Source of the DNA: Mangifera indica
Lineage: Eukaryota; Streptophyta; Magnoliopsida; Sapindales; Anacardiaceae
Length of the DNA stretch: 64,000 nucleotides
Direction: 5' to 3'
Assembly (NCBI RefSeq): GCF_011075055.1
Contig: NC_058147.1
Coordinates: 12,090,001 to 12,154,000 of the forward strand
Shown: positions 35,418 to 46,372 of the stretch, piece after piece
How positions within the stretch are numbered: the first letter of the stretch is position 1
Layout of the letters: each line of letters opens with the position of its first letter
Position numbers and translations under genes: made by a program
Notes under the pieces: generated by a model
Databases searched by the model: none
Seen by the model: the letters and a program-made list of their open reading frames with translations, nothing else
Told to the model about the DNA's origin: nothing

Positions 35418-36440
35418 GGGAGAAAGACTATTTCCCACCCAACTTTTGATGTGTTTTTAAATTGCCACCCACGGCAGATGGAAATCCACTTTTCCCACTC
35501 ATGACCAAACTACCGTCCAATTCTTCAGTTAGAACAGGGGCAAAATCGTCACTTACTATTTAAAACCTTAAAACTTTAAAATTTTACCGTTTCCCTCCTC
35601 CAGGTTTTAAAAACTAATAACTAATCCATCCTCAAAGTTTGAAAAGTTTAATTTCACCCCTAGGGTTCGCTTCCTTCTCCGGCAACCACTGACGGTCGAC
35701 GCATTCGATCGATCTCCCATCTTCGACTACAAAAGACGACGAAGGATGACCCTTCGTCGCCCAGATCTGGACGACGAAACGTCGTCCAGATAGGGAGGAA
35801 CAGATGAAGGAAGACGCTTCGTCATCGCGTTTGGACGACGTGCCGAGCGACAAAGGACGGCGAAGCGTCGTCCTTCATCATCTGGGTGGAGCAACGAAGA
35901 GAGACCTCTTCGTCGCACGGTGGTGCAATGAAGAGATCTCTTTCTCTTTGTCGCACCGTGTGACGACGAGGAGATGAAGATCTCTTCGTCGCACTACTGC
36001 CGTCACACCAGAAGAAAAAGGAGGTCGGTGAAGACGCCGAAGACAACGTTGAGAGCTGAAGTTGAAGAATAGGGGTGAAACTGCTAGTTCTGAAAGTTAT
36101 GGGGGGCGACTATTTTTTGAAAAATATGGAAACCCTAGGTTTGGGGATGAAAATGTTAGTTTTCAAAGTTTAAAAACTTTAGGTAAGGTGAAATGTTAGT
36201 TTCTAAAACCTAAGGGGGGTGAAGGTAAAACGCTCACATCAATTTTGGGATGAATTTTGCAAATTAAATTGAGGGGTATCTTTGTCATTTCATCTAATAA
36301 GGGAAAAATAGCCATTTTACCCTTATGCAAACAGATATCATTCATATTAATGGCTCATGGGTGGAAAAAGTGGATTTTCATCTGCTGTGGGTGGTAGTTA
36401 AGAACGCATCAAAAGTTGGGTGGGAAATAGTCCTTCTCCC
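35418..36440. mobile_element. GGGAGAAG-type miniature element, ~1.0 kb, unit B
   Basis: The ends GGGAGAAAGACTATTTCCCA and the inverse TGGGAAATAGTCCTTCTCCC are flanked by direct repeats TAAGATTAAA (35408-35417 and 36441-36450). This is a 9-bp duplication with one extra matching base. Inverted homology extends at least 90 bp in. The centre (about 35690-36060) is built from GACGACGAAGGATGAC-like and AGATCT phrases in both orientations. Open frames there on the minus strand (S/R-rich) are by-products of this repeat. The unit C homologue is at 51012-51999. Confidence 0.8.
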
Positions 36441-36449
36441 TAAGATTAA

Positions 36450-37418
36450 ATGACAAAACAATGTTAGGTTGAAAGGGGTTGGATTGGATCTCATAAATGT
36501 AATAAATGTTGGAGCATCATCAAAATCTTGACAAAGTATACTAGCAAAGTGGCAAGGTTAAATCAGAATCCATCCACTTAAATCACATGATACTCAATAA
36601 CCCTAAAATGTAATAGAAAATAAAAGAGAAAGAAGAGAATAACAAATCGTTATTAAAATGTATATAACACCTAAAAGTAACATAATCCAAATAAACCTAT
36701 CAGAGAAAAAAAACAGAAAGGGTAAACCAATTAAATTAGCATTAAATAGTATTCCTTTCATGAAGAGCAATATTATACGTACATAATTTTTACACATAAT
36801 TTGGATACATAGATGGTGTATTATTAAATAGTATTATTGTTTCAGATAATCACAAAATTATCTTTGTGAAAACAGTTACACAACAATAACATCTACATTT
36901 AAAAATTAGTACAAAGAAGGATCAATTCTACGCAAGATATGCATCAGTCATATTTTTCTGATATGGTTACACAGTAATAACATCCATAGTCATATTTTTT
37001 CTGATATCTACTTCTAATTTTTGTCCCTATAATTCCAACACTTCTAAACTACTTGTAATTTATTCTGGCCTTGTGTGGGAATAAACTTTTTGGCCTTTTA
37101 ATTAATATGCCCTTGAAAATTGTAGGTGTTCTTTATAATGAATAAAAATCAAAACTATATTTACTCTAAGTTGAAATTTAGGCAATGCTTTAATTTTGAG
37201 CGAAGCATGATTCTTTGTTAACAAGTTTGGTTACCAATTAGCGTTAAATATTTCGGAATCTATATAACTTTTTTTTAATTTTCTTACTCTCAATTCCTTT
37301 TTAATTTTATACATTGAAAACTTACTACAAATTTGCGTGATTACAATAAATTAAATTAAATTAGATGATTGTTTGTTTTATTTCCCTTAAAAAACTAAGA
37401 AAAGAAAATATTATTTAT
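36450..37418. repeat. unit B/C junction
   Basis: Sequence upstream of the GDSL relic stops near 36510. A near-copy of 17518-18422 follows, including the miniature-element and MULE remnant at 37075-37110. The 19-kb segment from 17518 to 36510 is therefore the most plausible template of unit C. No gene. Confidence 0.6.
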
Positions 37419-38525
37419 TGTTAAAATATATTTTAAATATATTATTTCGGTTAGAATATATTTAAATAGATTTCGAATATATTATTTTATATATTAGAAT
37501 ATATTTTAAATATATTATTTCCTAAGTTAACAGATATTCTAAATATATGTTTTCCATTTTTATATTATTGTATATTAATTATCTTGATTTGTATTTCCTT
37601 ATATAAAATTTATGATAGATAGTTTAATATACAAAAAAGTTTATGTATTACTTAGATAGTTTAATATACAAAAAAATACAATTTATTCATATTTTTAGAT
37701 GGTATCAAAGACAAGCATCCTTTTGGCATTTTAGTTAAGCTCACTTATGTCTTCATCTCCACATATATGGAAAGTGAAAAAATAAGTTTATTACTTTGGA
37801 CACACTTATGCCTTCACCTATGTAGAAAGTGGAAATATGAGTTTTAGTTTGGGCACGCTCATGTCGTCATTTGTGTAAGAAGTAGAAAGATGAGTTTATT
37901 AGGTTTTGTCATGCCTTCACCTAAGTGGAAAGTGAAAAGATGAGTTTGCAAACATAAAAGATGAGTTTGCAAACTCAATTAAGCAAACATCACGTTTGCA
38001 AACTCATCTTTTCACTTTCCACATAGGTGAAGGCGTGAGTCTGATACTCTCATCTTTTCACTTTCTAAGCAAGTGAAAACGTGACAATATTTGAATTGAA
38101 AACTCATTTTTTCACTTTCTACATAAGTGAAAGTGTGAATGTACCCAAACTAATGAACTCATCTTTCCACTTTTTCCATATGTGAAAGCAAGGGCGTGAG
38201 CAAGTCTAACTAAAATATATATTATTTTCTATTTTATTTGCTCACTTAAGTTTGAGGGGTGTGTTGGAATATATTTCAAATATATTATTTCAGTTATAAA
38301 ATATTTGAATAGATTTCGAATATATTATATTCTATATTAGAATATAATCCAAATATTTTATTTCCTAAGTGAGCAAATATTCTAAATATATATTTTCCCA
38401 TTTTACATTTATGTATATTAATTATATTAATTTTATTTTTTTATATAAGATTTATGATAGGTATACACTTATGTATTATTAAGATATTTTAATATTCTAA
38501 TATACAATTAATTCATATTTTAACA
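37419..38525 (+). mobile_element. TRIM-like miniature LTR retrotransposon (unit C)
   Basis: 5' LTR 37419-37699, TGGTATCAAAGAC at 37700, palindromic interior, and 3' LTR 38262-38525. The flanking TTTAT is as in the other units. Confidence 0.8.
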
Positions 38526-38530
38526 TTTAT

Positions 38531-41207
38531 AATAAATTAAATTAGATAATTTTGGCTTGTTTCTTCTTGTAAGTTGCAATTTAAATTTGTTTAAGGATGT
38601 GTTACTAACAATATTTTCAACAATTAATTCTTCTATATATTTTTAAAATTTTTTGAATTTTAACCATGTTTAGTATCAATACCATTTCAAGGTCAATGTA
38701 CGAAGATTTAAAATACACATTATTGTTTTAGTATTTAAACATGAAAAATAATATGTATAAAAACAAATTTTATTAACTTATTTATATAATCTAATATAAC
38801 AATATGTGATTAGATAATGTTAAAATAAGATTAAAAAATAAGCAATCATATTATTCAATTACAAATTGTCACATCAGTTTATAAAAATAAGTTGATAATA
38901 TTTGTTTGTACATATAGCTTTATTCATTAAATATATTGTTATTTGTAAATATGCAAAGTGAAGTGTTTGTTAATGTAGGTGATGAGAAAATTTTAATTCT
39001 TGATCAGCAGTGACATTGTTTTTGAAATAAATGGGGAAGAAGAATGAAGCAAAATGGGCATGCATATACATAAAAGCAAGAATCAAAGCATGAAAAGAAA
39101 CATACATGAGAAGGTTAGAAGATTACCTACTCCTTTGCTTTAGATGTAGGATGATGGAAGGAGTCTCTCACTTTAAAAAATCTCAAAAAAGTTGCACCTC
39201 CAAGCCAAAAACACCCAAACCCGAGGGGTAGAGAGAAAGGAAAAGAATGTTGTTTTTGTGATAGAAAGTTTGTTTCAAACGAGCTTAGTTCATCTAAGAT
39301 AAACTAATGAGCCATTTTTATGTTGGTGGCTAATAAACAATAACGAAATTATTAATCGGTCCTTTAAATTTTTAATTTAAACTACAATCATGCATGCATA
39401 TCAATTATATATCTTAGCTACCCTAATTCTGCTTCACAAACATTTTAACTTTTAAAATATTACTTTTCTACCTATGTAAAACTTTATATGATACTAATGT
39501 TAAGTATCCTTCGCAAGGTGCTAGCCAATCTCAGGTAATATACTCCTTACTCTCAAAAGCTTGATTTATTAGTGTGACCCTTTAGATTCATTATGACATA
39601 ATCATGAGTCTTTTTTTGAACAATCTGAAATACATATGAAAACTCAACGATTATGATAAACATTTAGCAATGTGTCATAACCCCTAAACTACGATGAAAA
39701 AACACTTTATTGAATCTAATACCTTCAATCGTACATTTCATGTAGATAAGATCTTTCCATCATCTAATCTTGATCAATTTCGGGCTCATGGTTCGTCAAA
39801 GTCCTAATTTCAATTCTATACAAATCATCAATTGATATGTTCAAAACACTTCATCACAAATATCTTTAGTATAACTTATATTATACTCTGGCTAGAGATT
39901 TTGATTTCAAATATTTATCAACATTTTTTTCGGAACTCAAATATAGGCCAAATCAACAGATATCTTAAACCTAATATTTTTCGAGTCAATGGATTCTATC
40001 TTTATCATCATTCGTCTTCACATACAAACAACACATAACCAACATGGCCTTTCGTCTTGAAACTATTAGTTTGAGTATTCATGAGCATGAGCTTACCTTT
40101 CACATTAAGAAGCAAGTTACCAACCTTATTTCAAATCATATTGACAAGAACCTAATATAGGTATTTCAATGTTTAGATATGTCAAATTGGAACTCGGTCT
40201 TTTGAGTTGCATATTCTAGTATACCTATGATTTTGAACCAAGTTGAAGCAAAGTTGGGTCTTAAACCTTAGAAAGCTACACGTGACTATAAAGTGTGCTC
40301 ACTAAGTATAGTAACATATCAAGTATGATTCTAAAGTTTGTCTTGGATGAATGAAGGAAACAATCTACTAGAATTGAGTTAAAGACAACAAAAGAAAGGT
40401 TGGAATGGGGAATGCCTTTCGAGATTGGCGTTGGTAGTATTGAGACCATGGTCTCTCGTAGTTTAGGGTGGATGTGATGTGAGCTAGTTTGAGTTTGGAT
40501 TGTTGTTCTACCCAAGATTGATATCTCACTAGTATAGTGACACTTTATCTCACCATGTGGATGATTCTTCTTCTTCAATGGCTTTTTATGTTCTTCTTTG
40601 GTATTGATTCTTTTTCTTCTTTGATGACTTTTCTTTTATTTATTTTTTTTTTTGGCGTCACTTGATCATGAGTTGGCCATTCTAGATGCAAGTTGAGCAC
40701 AAGTCATCCACCATTCTCCATAGTGTTTACATTGCTTAAGCCTCCATAGACTTGATATACTTTGCATTATTTTCTTTTTTATTTTAATTTTTTAAATAGT
40801 ATGATTTGTTTGTGTCTTTTAATTAAAGGAAAAAGTGCTAAAGCGTGTTTAAGAGGGAAAAAAAACAAAGTATGACTTGTAGATTGTAGGTGTTTTTTAT
40901 AATGAATAAAAATCAAAATTATATTTCCTCAAAGATGAAATTCATGCAATGCTTTAATTTTCTTATCTATGTGGCAGAAAGTTTAAGAAAAGTATGATTA
41001 TTTGTTAACAAGTGTGCTTACCAATTACCATTAAATATTTGAGAATCGATTATTTTTTTTTAACTTTCTTTTTCTCAATTATTTATATTTACACATTGAA
41101 AATTTATTAGAAGTTTGCATGATTACATTAAAGGTTGTCTCACTTTGTTTGTTCTGTTTCCCTTAACAAACTGAGAGAAAGTAAAATATTATTCATAATA
41201 AATTAAA
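38531..41207. other. non-coding repeat block, unit C
   Basis: Near-copy of 19534-22186. The open frame 39832-40038 and the minus-strand frame 40276-40578 are unsupported. No gene seen. Confidence 0.5.
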
Positions 41208-41894
41208 GGCCAAAAGACTTATTCCCACCTAAGATTTAGTCCATCCTCAAACTCTCACTCACAATGTTTTAAAAATTCAAATGCTCATTCATCATTCAAC
41301 TTCTATTAAAATTTTCTATTAGAGTTATGGGCTTAAAATATAATTAATTAATAATATAATTTTTATGAAGGACGACCCTTTATCATCCAGATCTGGACAA
41401 TGAAACATCATCCAAATCTATAAGAAGAGACGAAGGATGACAAAGTATCATCTTTCGTCATGTCTAGACAATGGGACAAAGGACGATGAAACATCGTCCT
41501 TTGTCTCTTCTTATAGATCTAGACGATACTTCATCGTTCAGATCTGGACAACGAAGGGTCGTTTTTCATTATCCTTTGTAGCTAGAGAGGACCTACACTT
41601 CTTCTTGATCTCCAGTCGGTTTCCTGAGCCACTAGAGATTAAACCTCAAAAGGGGGAAAAGTGAATTTTTTAAAGTTTAATCATGGGGGTAAATTTGAGT
41701 TTTTTAAACTGAGGGTGGAATGATATAAAGTTTTTAGGTTTTAGGATTTATGGATAAAATAATGATTATATCCCTGTCTCTAACTAAAAATTTAGATTAC
41801 AGTTAGCCTATGAATAGCTATTTGGATTTTATATCTGCCATGAATATGATTTTGAATTTCGACTAAAACTTTGGTGGAAAATTGTCCTTTTCCT
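41208..41894. mobile_element. composite miniature element with GACGA-rich core, unit C
   Basis: Homologue of 22187-22868 with the same unlike ends. The core at about 41365-41580 has the same inverted GACGAAGGA and AGATCT phrases. Confidence 0.6.
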
Positions 41895-42020
41895 GATTGA
41901 ATAATGTTGAAATAAAGTAAAAAATTAACAATTTAATCATTTAATCACAAAATATCACATCATTATATATAAATAAATAAATAAAATTATTTGTACATAT
42001 AGTTTTATTTATTAAATATA

Positions 42021-42755
42021 GGGAAAAGGACAATTTTCCACCCAAGTTTTAGTCCAAATTCAAAATTATATCCACGGTAGATGAAAAACTCAAACATCCA
42101 CTCATGGGCTAACTATCGTCCAAATTTTTACTTAGAAGTAAGGGTAAAATCATTATTTTACCCATAAACCCTAAAACCTAAAAAATTTATATCATTTTCA
42201 CCCCTTAGTTTAGAAAACTCATATTCACCCGTCATGATTAAACTTTGAAAAATTCACTTTTTTCCCTCTTTCCAGGTTTCATTTTCGGTGGCTTAGGGAA
42301 CTGGTAGATGATAGGAAGAAACGAAAGTTTTCTATGATAGAGGATGACTCTTGTCATCCAGAATGGGAAGACTTAAAAAGAAGGATGATGTTTTATTATC
42401 GAGTCTAGATGACTGTACTTCATCGTCCTTCATAGTCAGATCTGGAAGAAAGATGAAAAGCATCGGTTGTCAGTCAGAATGATGGTGGCTAAAGAAGAAA
42501 ACAATCTTTAGAGGTGAAATTTAAACTTTTCAAACTTTGAGGATGGATTGAAATGTTAGTTTTTAAACCCTGGGGGAAAAATGATGTCAATTTCAAAGTT
42601 TTAAGAATTATAGGTAAACTAACGATTTTACCCCAGTCCTTAACTGAAAATTTGGATGGTAGTTAGTTCATGGGTGGGTGTTTGGGTTTTCTAAGTGTCA
42701 TAGGTATGATTTTAAGATTAGACTAAAAGTTGGGTGGGAAATAGTCCTTTTTCCC
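42021..42755. mobile_element. GGGAAAAG-type miniature element, unit C
   Basis: Homologue of 22993-23726 with the same TTAAATATA duplication at 42012-42020 and 42756-42764. Confidence 0.85.
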
Positions 42756-42992
42756 TTAAATATATTACTAATTGTGAATATGCAAAATGAAGTGCCTTAT
42801 TAATGTATGTAATAGAAAAATTTTGATTCTTGATTAACAGTGAGGTAGTGATATTTATGTATCAAAATTAAAGTTGAACAAGAACAAATAGTGTTGGTGT
42901 ATGTATTTATAATTTTTAACTTTTAATCAGTTAGTTCTTCTGTTTTTAAATATGCAAATTTGTAGAGCTGCTCAAAGGGAAATTTGAAGAGA

Positions 42993-43002
42993 AACTATAT
43001 AT
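42993..43002 (+). promoter_or_regulatory. TATA-like box of PPR copy 3
   Basis: CTATATATTG lies 123 bases before the inferred start codon at 43125, at the position equivalent to that of copy 2. Motif-based only. Confidence 0.35.
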
Positions 43003-43124
43003 TGAAAAAGAAATGTTTGTCAGTAAAATGTCTTATAGATGTAGTTCATGCTTTGATAAACCCGAATCGACCTGATTTGTTTCAAAAAAAATTTAGGATT
43101 TTTTTTTTCAAATGTCCTCTGAAA

Positions 43125-45071
43125 ATGTTTCTTAAAACTTCACTTGTTTCTTCAAAATCATCTTTCAATGTTAGATTTTCATCTTCATCTATTCTTTCTT
43201 CAGTTTCCCAAAATCAACACACAAAATCACCACCCAAACACATCTCCACTCTTAAGCACCATTCTCAACTTTATAATTTCCTTCATGTAAACTGCAGGTC
43301 AGGTAACTTTTCTCTTGATGAAGCTTTTGATTCCTTCAATTATATGATTCATATGCACCCAACTCCTGCTATGTCTTCCTTCAGTATTTTGTTTTCTGCA
43401 CTTGTTAAGAAAAAACATTTTGATCAACTTCTTGTGATGTACACGAGATTCATTTCAGCTGGGTTGTTGCCGGATTTCATTATTTTGAATATTTTAATTG
43501 ATTGCTTAAGCAAAATGGCACGCGATTCTGATGGTTTTGTTGTTCTTGGGAGTATTTTTAGGAGGGGTTTTTACCCAAACGCTTTGACTTTTAACAATCT
43601 GATTAATGGTCTTTGTATGGCGGGCAAGATTAAGAAGGCCATTGAATTTTTTAGGAAAATGGTTTCGGTTGGTTGTAGACCGGATGTGGTTACAGTTGGG
43701 ACTTTGATTACTGGGTTGTGTAGAACTGGTAATGTCACTGTTGCCCTTCAGTTGTTTGAAGAAATGAATAACGGGAATGGTGAATTTGATGTCATTTGTA
43801 AGCATAATATTGTTTGCTATACTGCAATTATTGATGGTCTTTGCAAATATGGGTTAGTAGACAAGGCAAAGAAACTGTTTTCAGGAATGAAGACCAAGGG
43901 CATTAATCCAAACGTGATTACTTACACCACTCTAATTTATGGTTTGTGTAATACATCTAATTGGGAGGAGGCTAAAACTTTGTTTATAGAGATGTTGGAG
44001 GAAGGTGTAAAACCTAATGTGGTGACATTTAACGTGGTAATTGATAAGTTCTGGATCAATGGAAAGATGGACGAAGCCAATGGGTTGTTCCAACTAATGA
44101 TAAATAGAGGTGTTTGTCCCGACACAATAACTTATAACATACTTTTGAGTGGTTTTTGCTTGGCAGGTCAGATTGATGATGCTAGAAGGCTATTTGATTC
44201 CATGGCAAGTATGGGTTGTAAGCCTGATGTTTTTAGCTACAATATTTTGATGGATGGTTTATGCTGGACAAATAAAATTGATGATGCCAAGGAACTTTTA
44301 GCCTCAATGTTGAGTATGGGATGCACACCTGATGTAGTTAGCTACAATACTCTGATAAAATGGTATTGCAAGAATCGAAAAATTGATGAAGCCTTTAATC
44401 TTTATGAGGAAATGACTTCCGAGGGAGTTAGGCCAAATGTTTTTGCTTATAATACCTTGCTCTCTGGGTTTTTTATGAATGGTAATGTCAGACATGCAAA
44501 AATGCTATTTGGTAAGATGCAACTTAGTCATTTGCCTCCCGACTTATTTACGTATAGTATTCTTATTGATGGTTATTGCAAAAATGGTTGTGTTTTGGAG
44601 GCCGTTGAACTGTTCTATACTTTAATAAATCGAAACATTCAACCTGACATCACAACTTTCAATTGTCTCATTAATGGGTTGTGCAAAACAGGGAGACTCA
44701 ATATTGCTTGGGAAATGTTCAACAGATTACATAGTAATGGCTTTGTTCCTAATGTTATTACATATAACATTATAATGCATGGATTTTGTAAGGAAGGAAA
44801 GTTAGAAATGGCAAGTAAATGTTTCTCAGATATGGAGCAAAATGGTGTTGTGCCAGATTTGGTCACTTTCAATACGCTTATGTCTGGTTTCTTGCAGAAT
44901 AATGAGACTTTAAAAGTGGTGGAACTTCTTCACAAAATGAAAGAGAGAAATGTGAAACCAGATGCATCCATAGGTTCAATAATATTAGATTTACTGGGAA
45001 AGCATGAAGATTACCGTGAAGTCCTGAATTTGTTACCATCCTTTTCAACCCAAGAACCAACAGGATGTTGA
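43125..45071 (+). CDS. RFL-type P-class PPR protein, copy 3 (intact)
   Basis: 648 residues, collinear with copy 2 and without gaps. The inferred start is the shared MFLKTSLVSS methionine. The frame is open back to 42984, but that extra N-terminus differs between copies. The motif layout is the same: 15 P-type PPR motifs over residues 83-613 with the 41-residue fourth motif, and a targeting-like N-terminus. Relative to copy 2 about 31 residues differ. Eight sit at code positions: D263N, D298N, S303N, N333D, D438N, N508D, D543N and S548N. These change the predicted base choice of motifs 5, 6, 7, 10, 12, 13 and 14. C310W and L381W are unusual substitutions in helix positions. A clean GTAAGT splice donor lies eight bases after the stop (45079-45084). 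Predicted role: sequence-specific organelle RNA binding. Confidence 0.9.
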   Translation: MFLKTSLVSSKSSFNVRFSSSSILSSVSQNQHTKSPPKHISTLKHHSQLYNFLHVNCRSGNFSLDEAFDSFNYMIHMHPTPAMSSFSILFSALVKKKHFDQLLVMYTRFISAGLLPDFIILNILIDCLSKMARDSDGFVVLGSIFRRGFYPNALTFNNLINGLCMAGKIKKAIEFFRKMVSVGCRPDVVTVGTLITGLCRTGNVTVALQLFEEMNNGNGEFDVICKHNIVCYTAIIDGLCKYGLVDKAKKLFSGMKTKGINPNVITYTTLIYGLCNTSNWEEAKTLFIEMLEEGVKPNVVTFNVVIDKFWINGKMDEANGLFQLMINRGVCPDTITYNILLSGFCLAGQIDDARRLFDSMASMGCKPDVFSYNILMDGLCWTNKIDDAKELLASMLSMGCTPDVVSYNTLIKWYCKNRKIDEAFNLYEEMTSEGVRPNVFAYNTLLSGFFMNGNVRHAKMLFGKMQLSHLPPDLFTYSILIDGYCKNGCVLEAVELFYTLINRNIQPDITTFNCLINGLCKTGRLNIAWEMFNRLHSNGFVPNVITYNIIMHGFCKEGKLEMASKCFSDMEQNGVVPDLVTFNTLMSGFLQNNETLKVVELLHKMKERNVKPDASIGSIILDLLGKHEDYREVLNLLPSFSTQEPTGC

Positions 45072-46372
45072 TTGTTGAGTAAGTGCATTTTCCAGGGGAG
45101 TATAGCTTATCAAGAGAGCCCTGGCAAACGTTAAAGTTTCCATGTAAAGTTGTGCGCCACCATTGTAGTGGTGATTGTATTTATGTGAATCCATTAATAA
45201 AGAAGTCATATAATTGAAGTTATAGATTTTGTCTTTGTCTCTGTTGATTTGGCTTGACTACCAAGTTGCTATATTAGTATACATCTTTGTTTCTGACAGT
45301 TGCCTATTTTTGTTTTCAAAGGAAAATACTGACGAAGATGCTCGTAAGGTTGTAGATGGTTTAGCACCTAAGGCCACTGATCAAAATGATGCTATTGAGA
45401 AATGGTATGATCATGAATGTCTCATCTGTGTACTCTTAGTGCTACTTGTAATATACATACATAAATATAGTCTCTACATTTGTTCGTTTTTACCAATCAA
45501 TGTTAGTAGGAATCTTTATTTCTTTGGAAAGATGAATCCCCTTGATGAAGTCTCTAGTAAGAAGTTGGTGGTAGCTGATGCTAAGTTGAACCTCGATGAT
45601 GGTGCTGCCTTCCTGGTAGAAGGGAATCTCTCTTGTGATCCATCACTAGAGGGTCCTTGAGAGGTTTCGATACATTTACTTATCGATTTATTGTTTGCGT
45701 GGAATAATTATTCTTAATAGTAACTGCCAAACAAGTACACAAAGATTCAAGTCTGGTTAGTGATTAAGAGAGTTGTGGTGCTTTTTGGATATTCTATATG
45801 GCAACCAAATTCTTCTGATTAATTTGGCGATTTTCTTCTGCATCCTTTGATTTCTTTGCTCTTTTTGGTACCTAAGTTCAGTTATCTCAAAAATGGGCTT
45901 TTAAAGTTTGCTAGCAGAATGGAGTTTCAAATTGCGAGAGGAAGACTACTGCTATCACACAACACAAATTAGCCTTCTGCTTTAATTCATGCACTGAAAA
46001 TAGGGCTTGTCTTTGAGGCTTGTGACAAAATTAGAGTCTCTCTTCTCAGCATCATCAACAATTAGATTATAAATGTACATGAGGAACTATTAATTATGGT
46101 GTCAACAACACTTGTGTGCAACAAATTATAAAGTAGTTTCTCACTTTGCATGATGTTATAAAGTAGTTACTAACTTTTCCCACCAAACACCAAAAAGATA
46201 AATAAAAAAGAAATTATAAAGTTCACATTTCCAAAATAATAAAAATGACTTCAATTATACATATATCCACCAATAGAAAAAGCTGCATTTCACACAAATT
46301 ATGTTAATGGCAATCATACAAATCCCTTAAGTGTGGTGGAGCACTAACTGGAGCACCATCAGAATCTCAACA
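45072..46372 (+). other. PPR copy 3 downstream block with possible 3'-UTR exons
   Basis: Best-preserved version of the downstream block. Donor GTAAGT at 45079, acceptor TTGTTTTCAAAG near 45321, a segment reading ENTDEDARKVVDGLAPKATD, a possible donor ATG-GTATGATC near 45405, then acceptor TTTCTTTGGAAAG near 45531 and MNPLDEVSSKKLVVADAK to a stop at 45658-45660. The product is not recognised. An unspliced frame of 143 codons (45229-45660) exists, but its middle is intron-like. Confidence 0.4.

Noticed and set aside
35632..36046. Several Ser/Arg-rich minus-strand frames
   Set aside because: By-products of the GACGA-type palindromic core, which keeps several frames free of stops. They are not conserved as frames in the unit C copy.
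42984..43124. Upstream in-frame methionine giving a 695-residue PPR copy 3
   Set aside because: The extra N-terminus is not conserved among copies and runs through a variable T homopolymer. MFLKTSLVSS is shared by all four and looks like a targeting peptide start.
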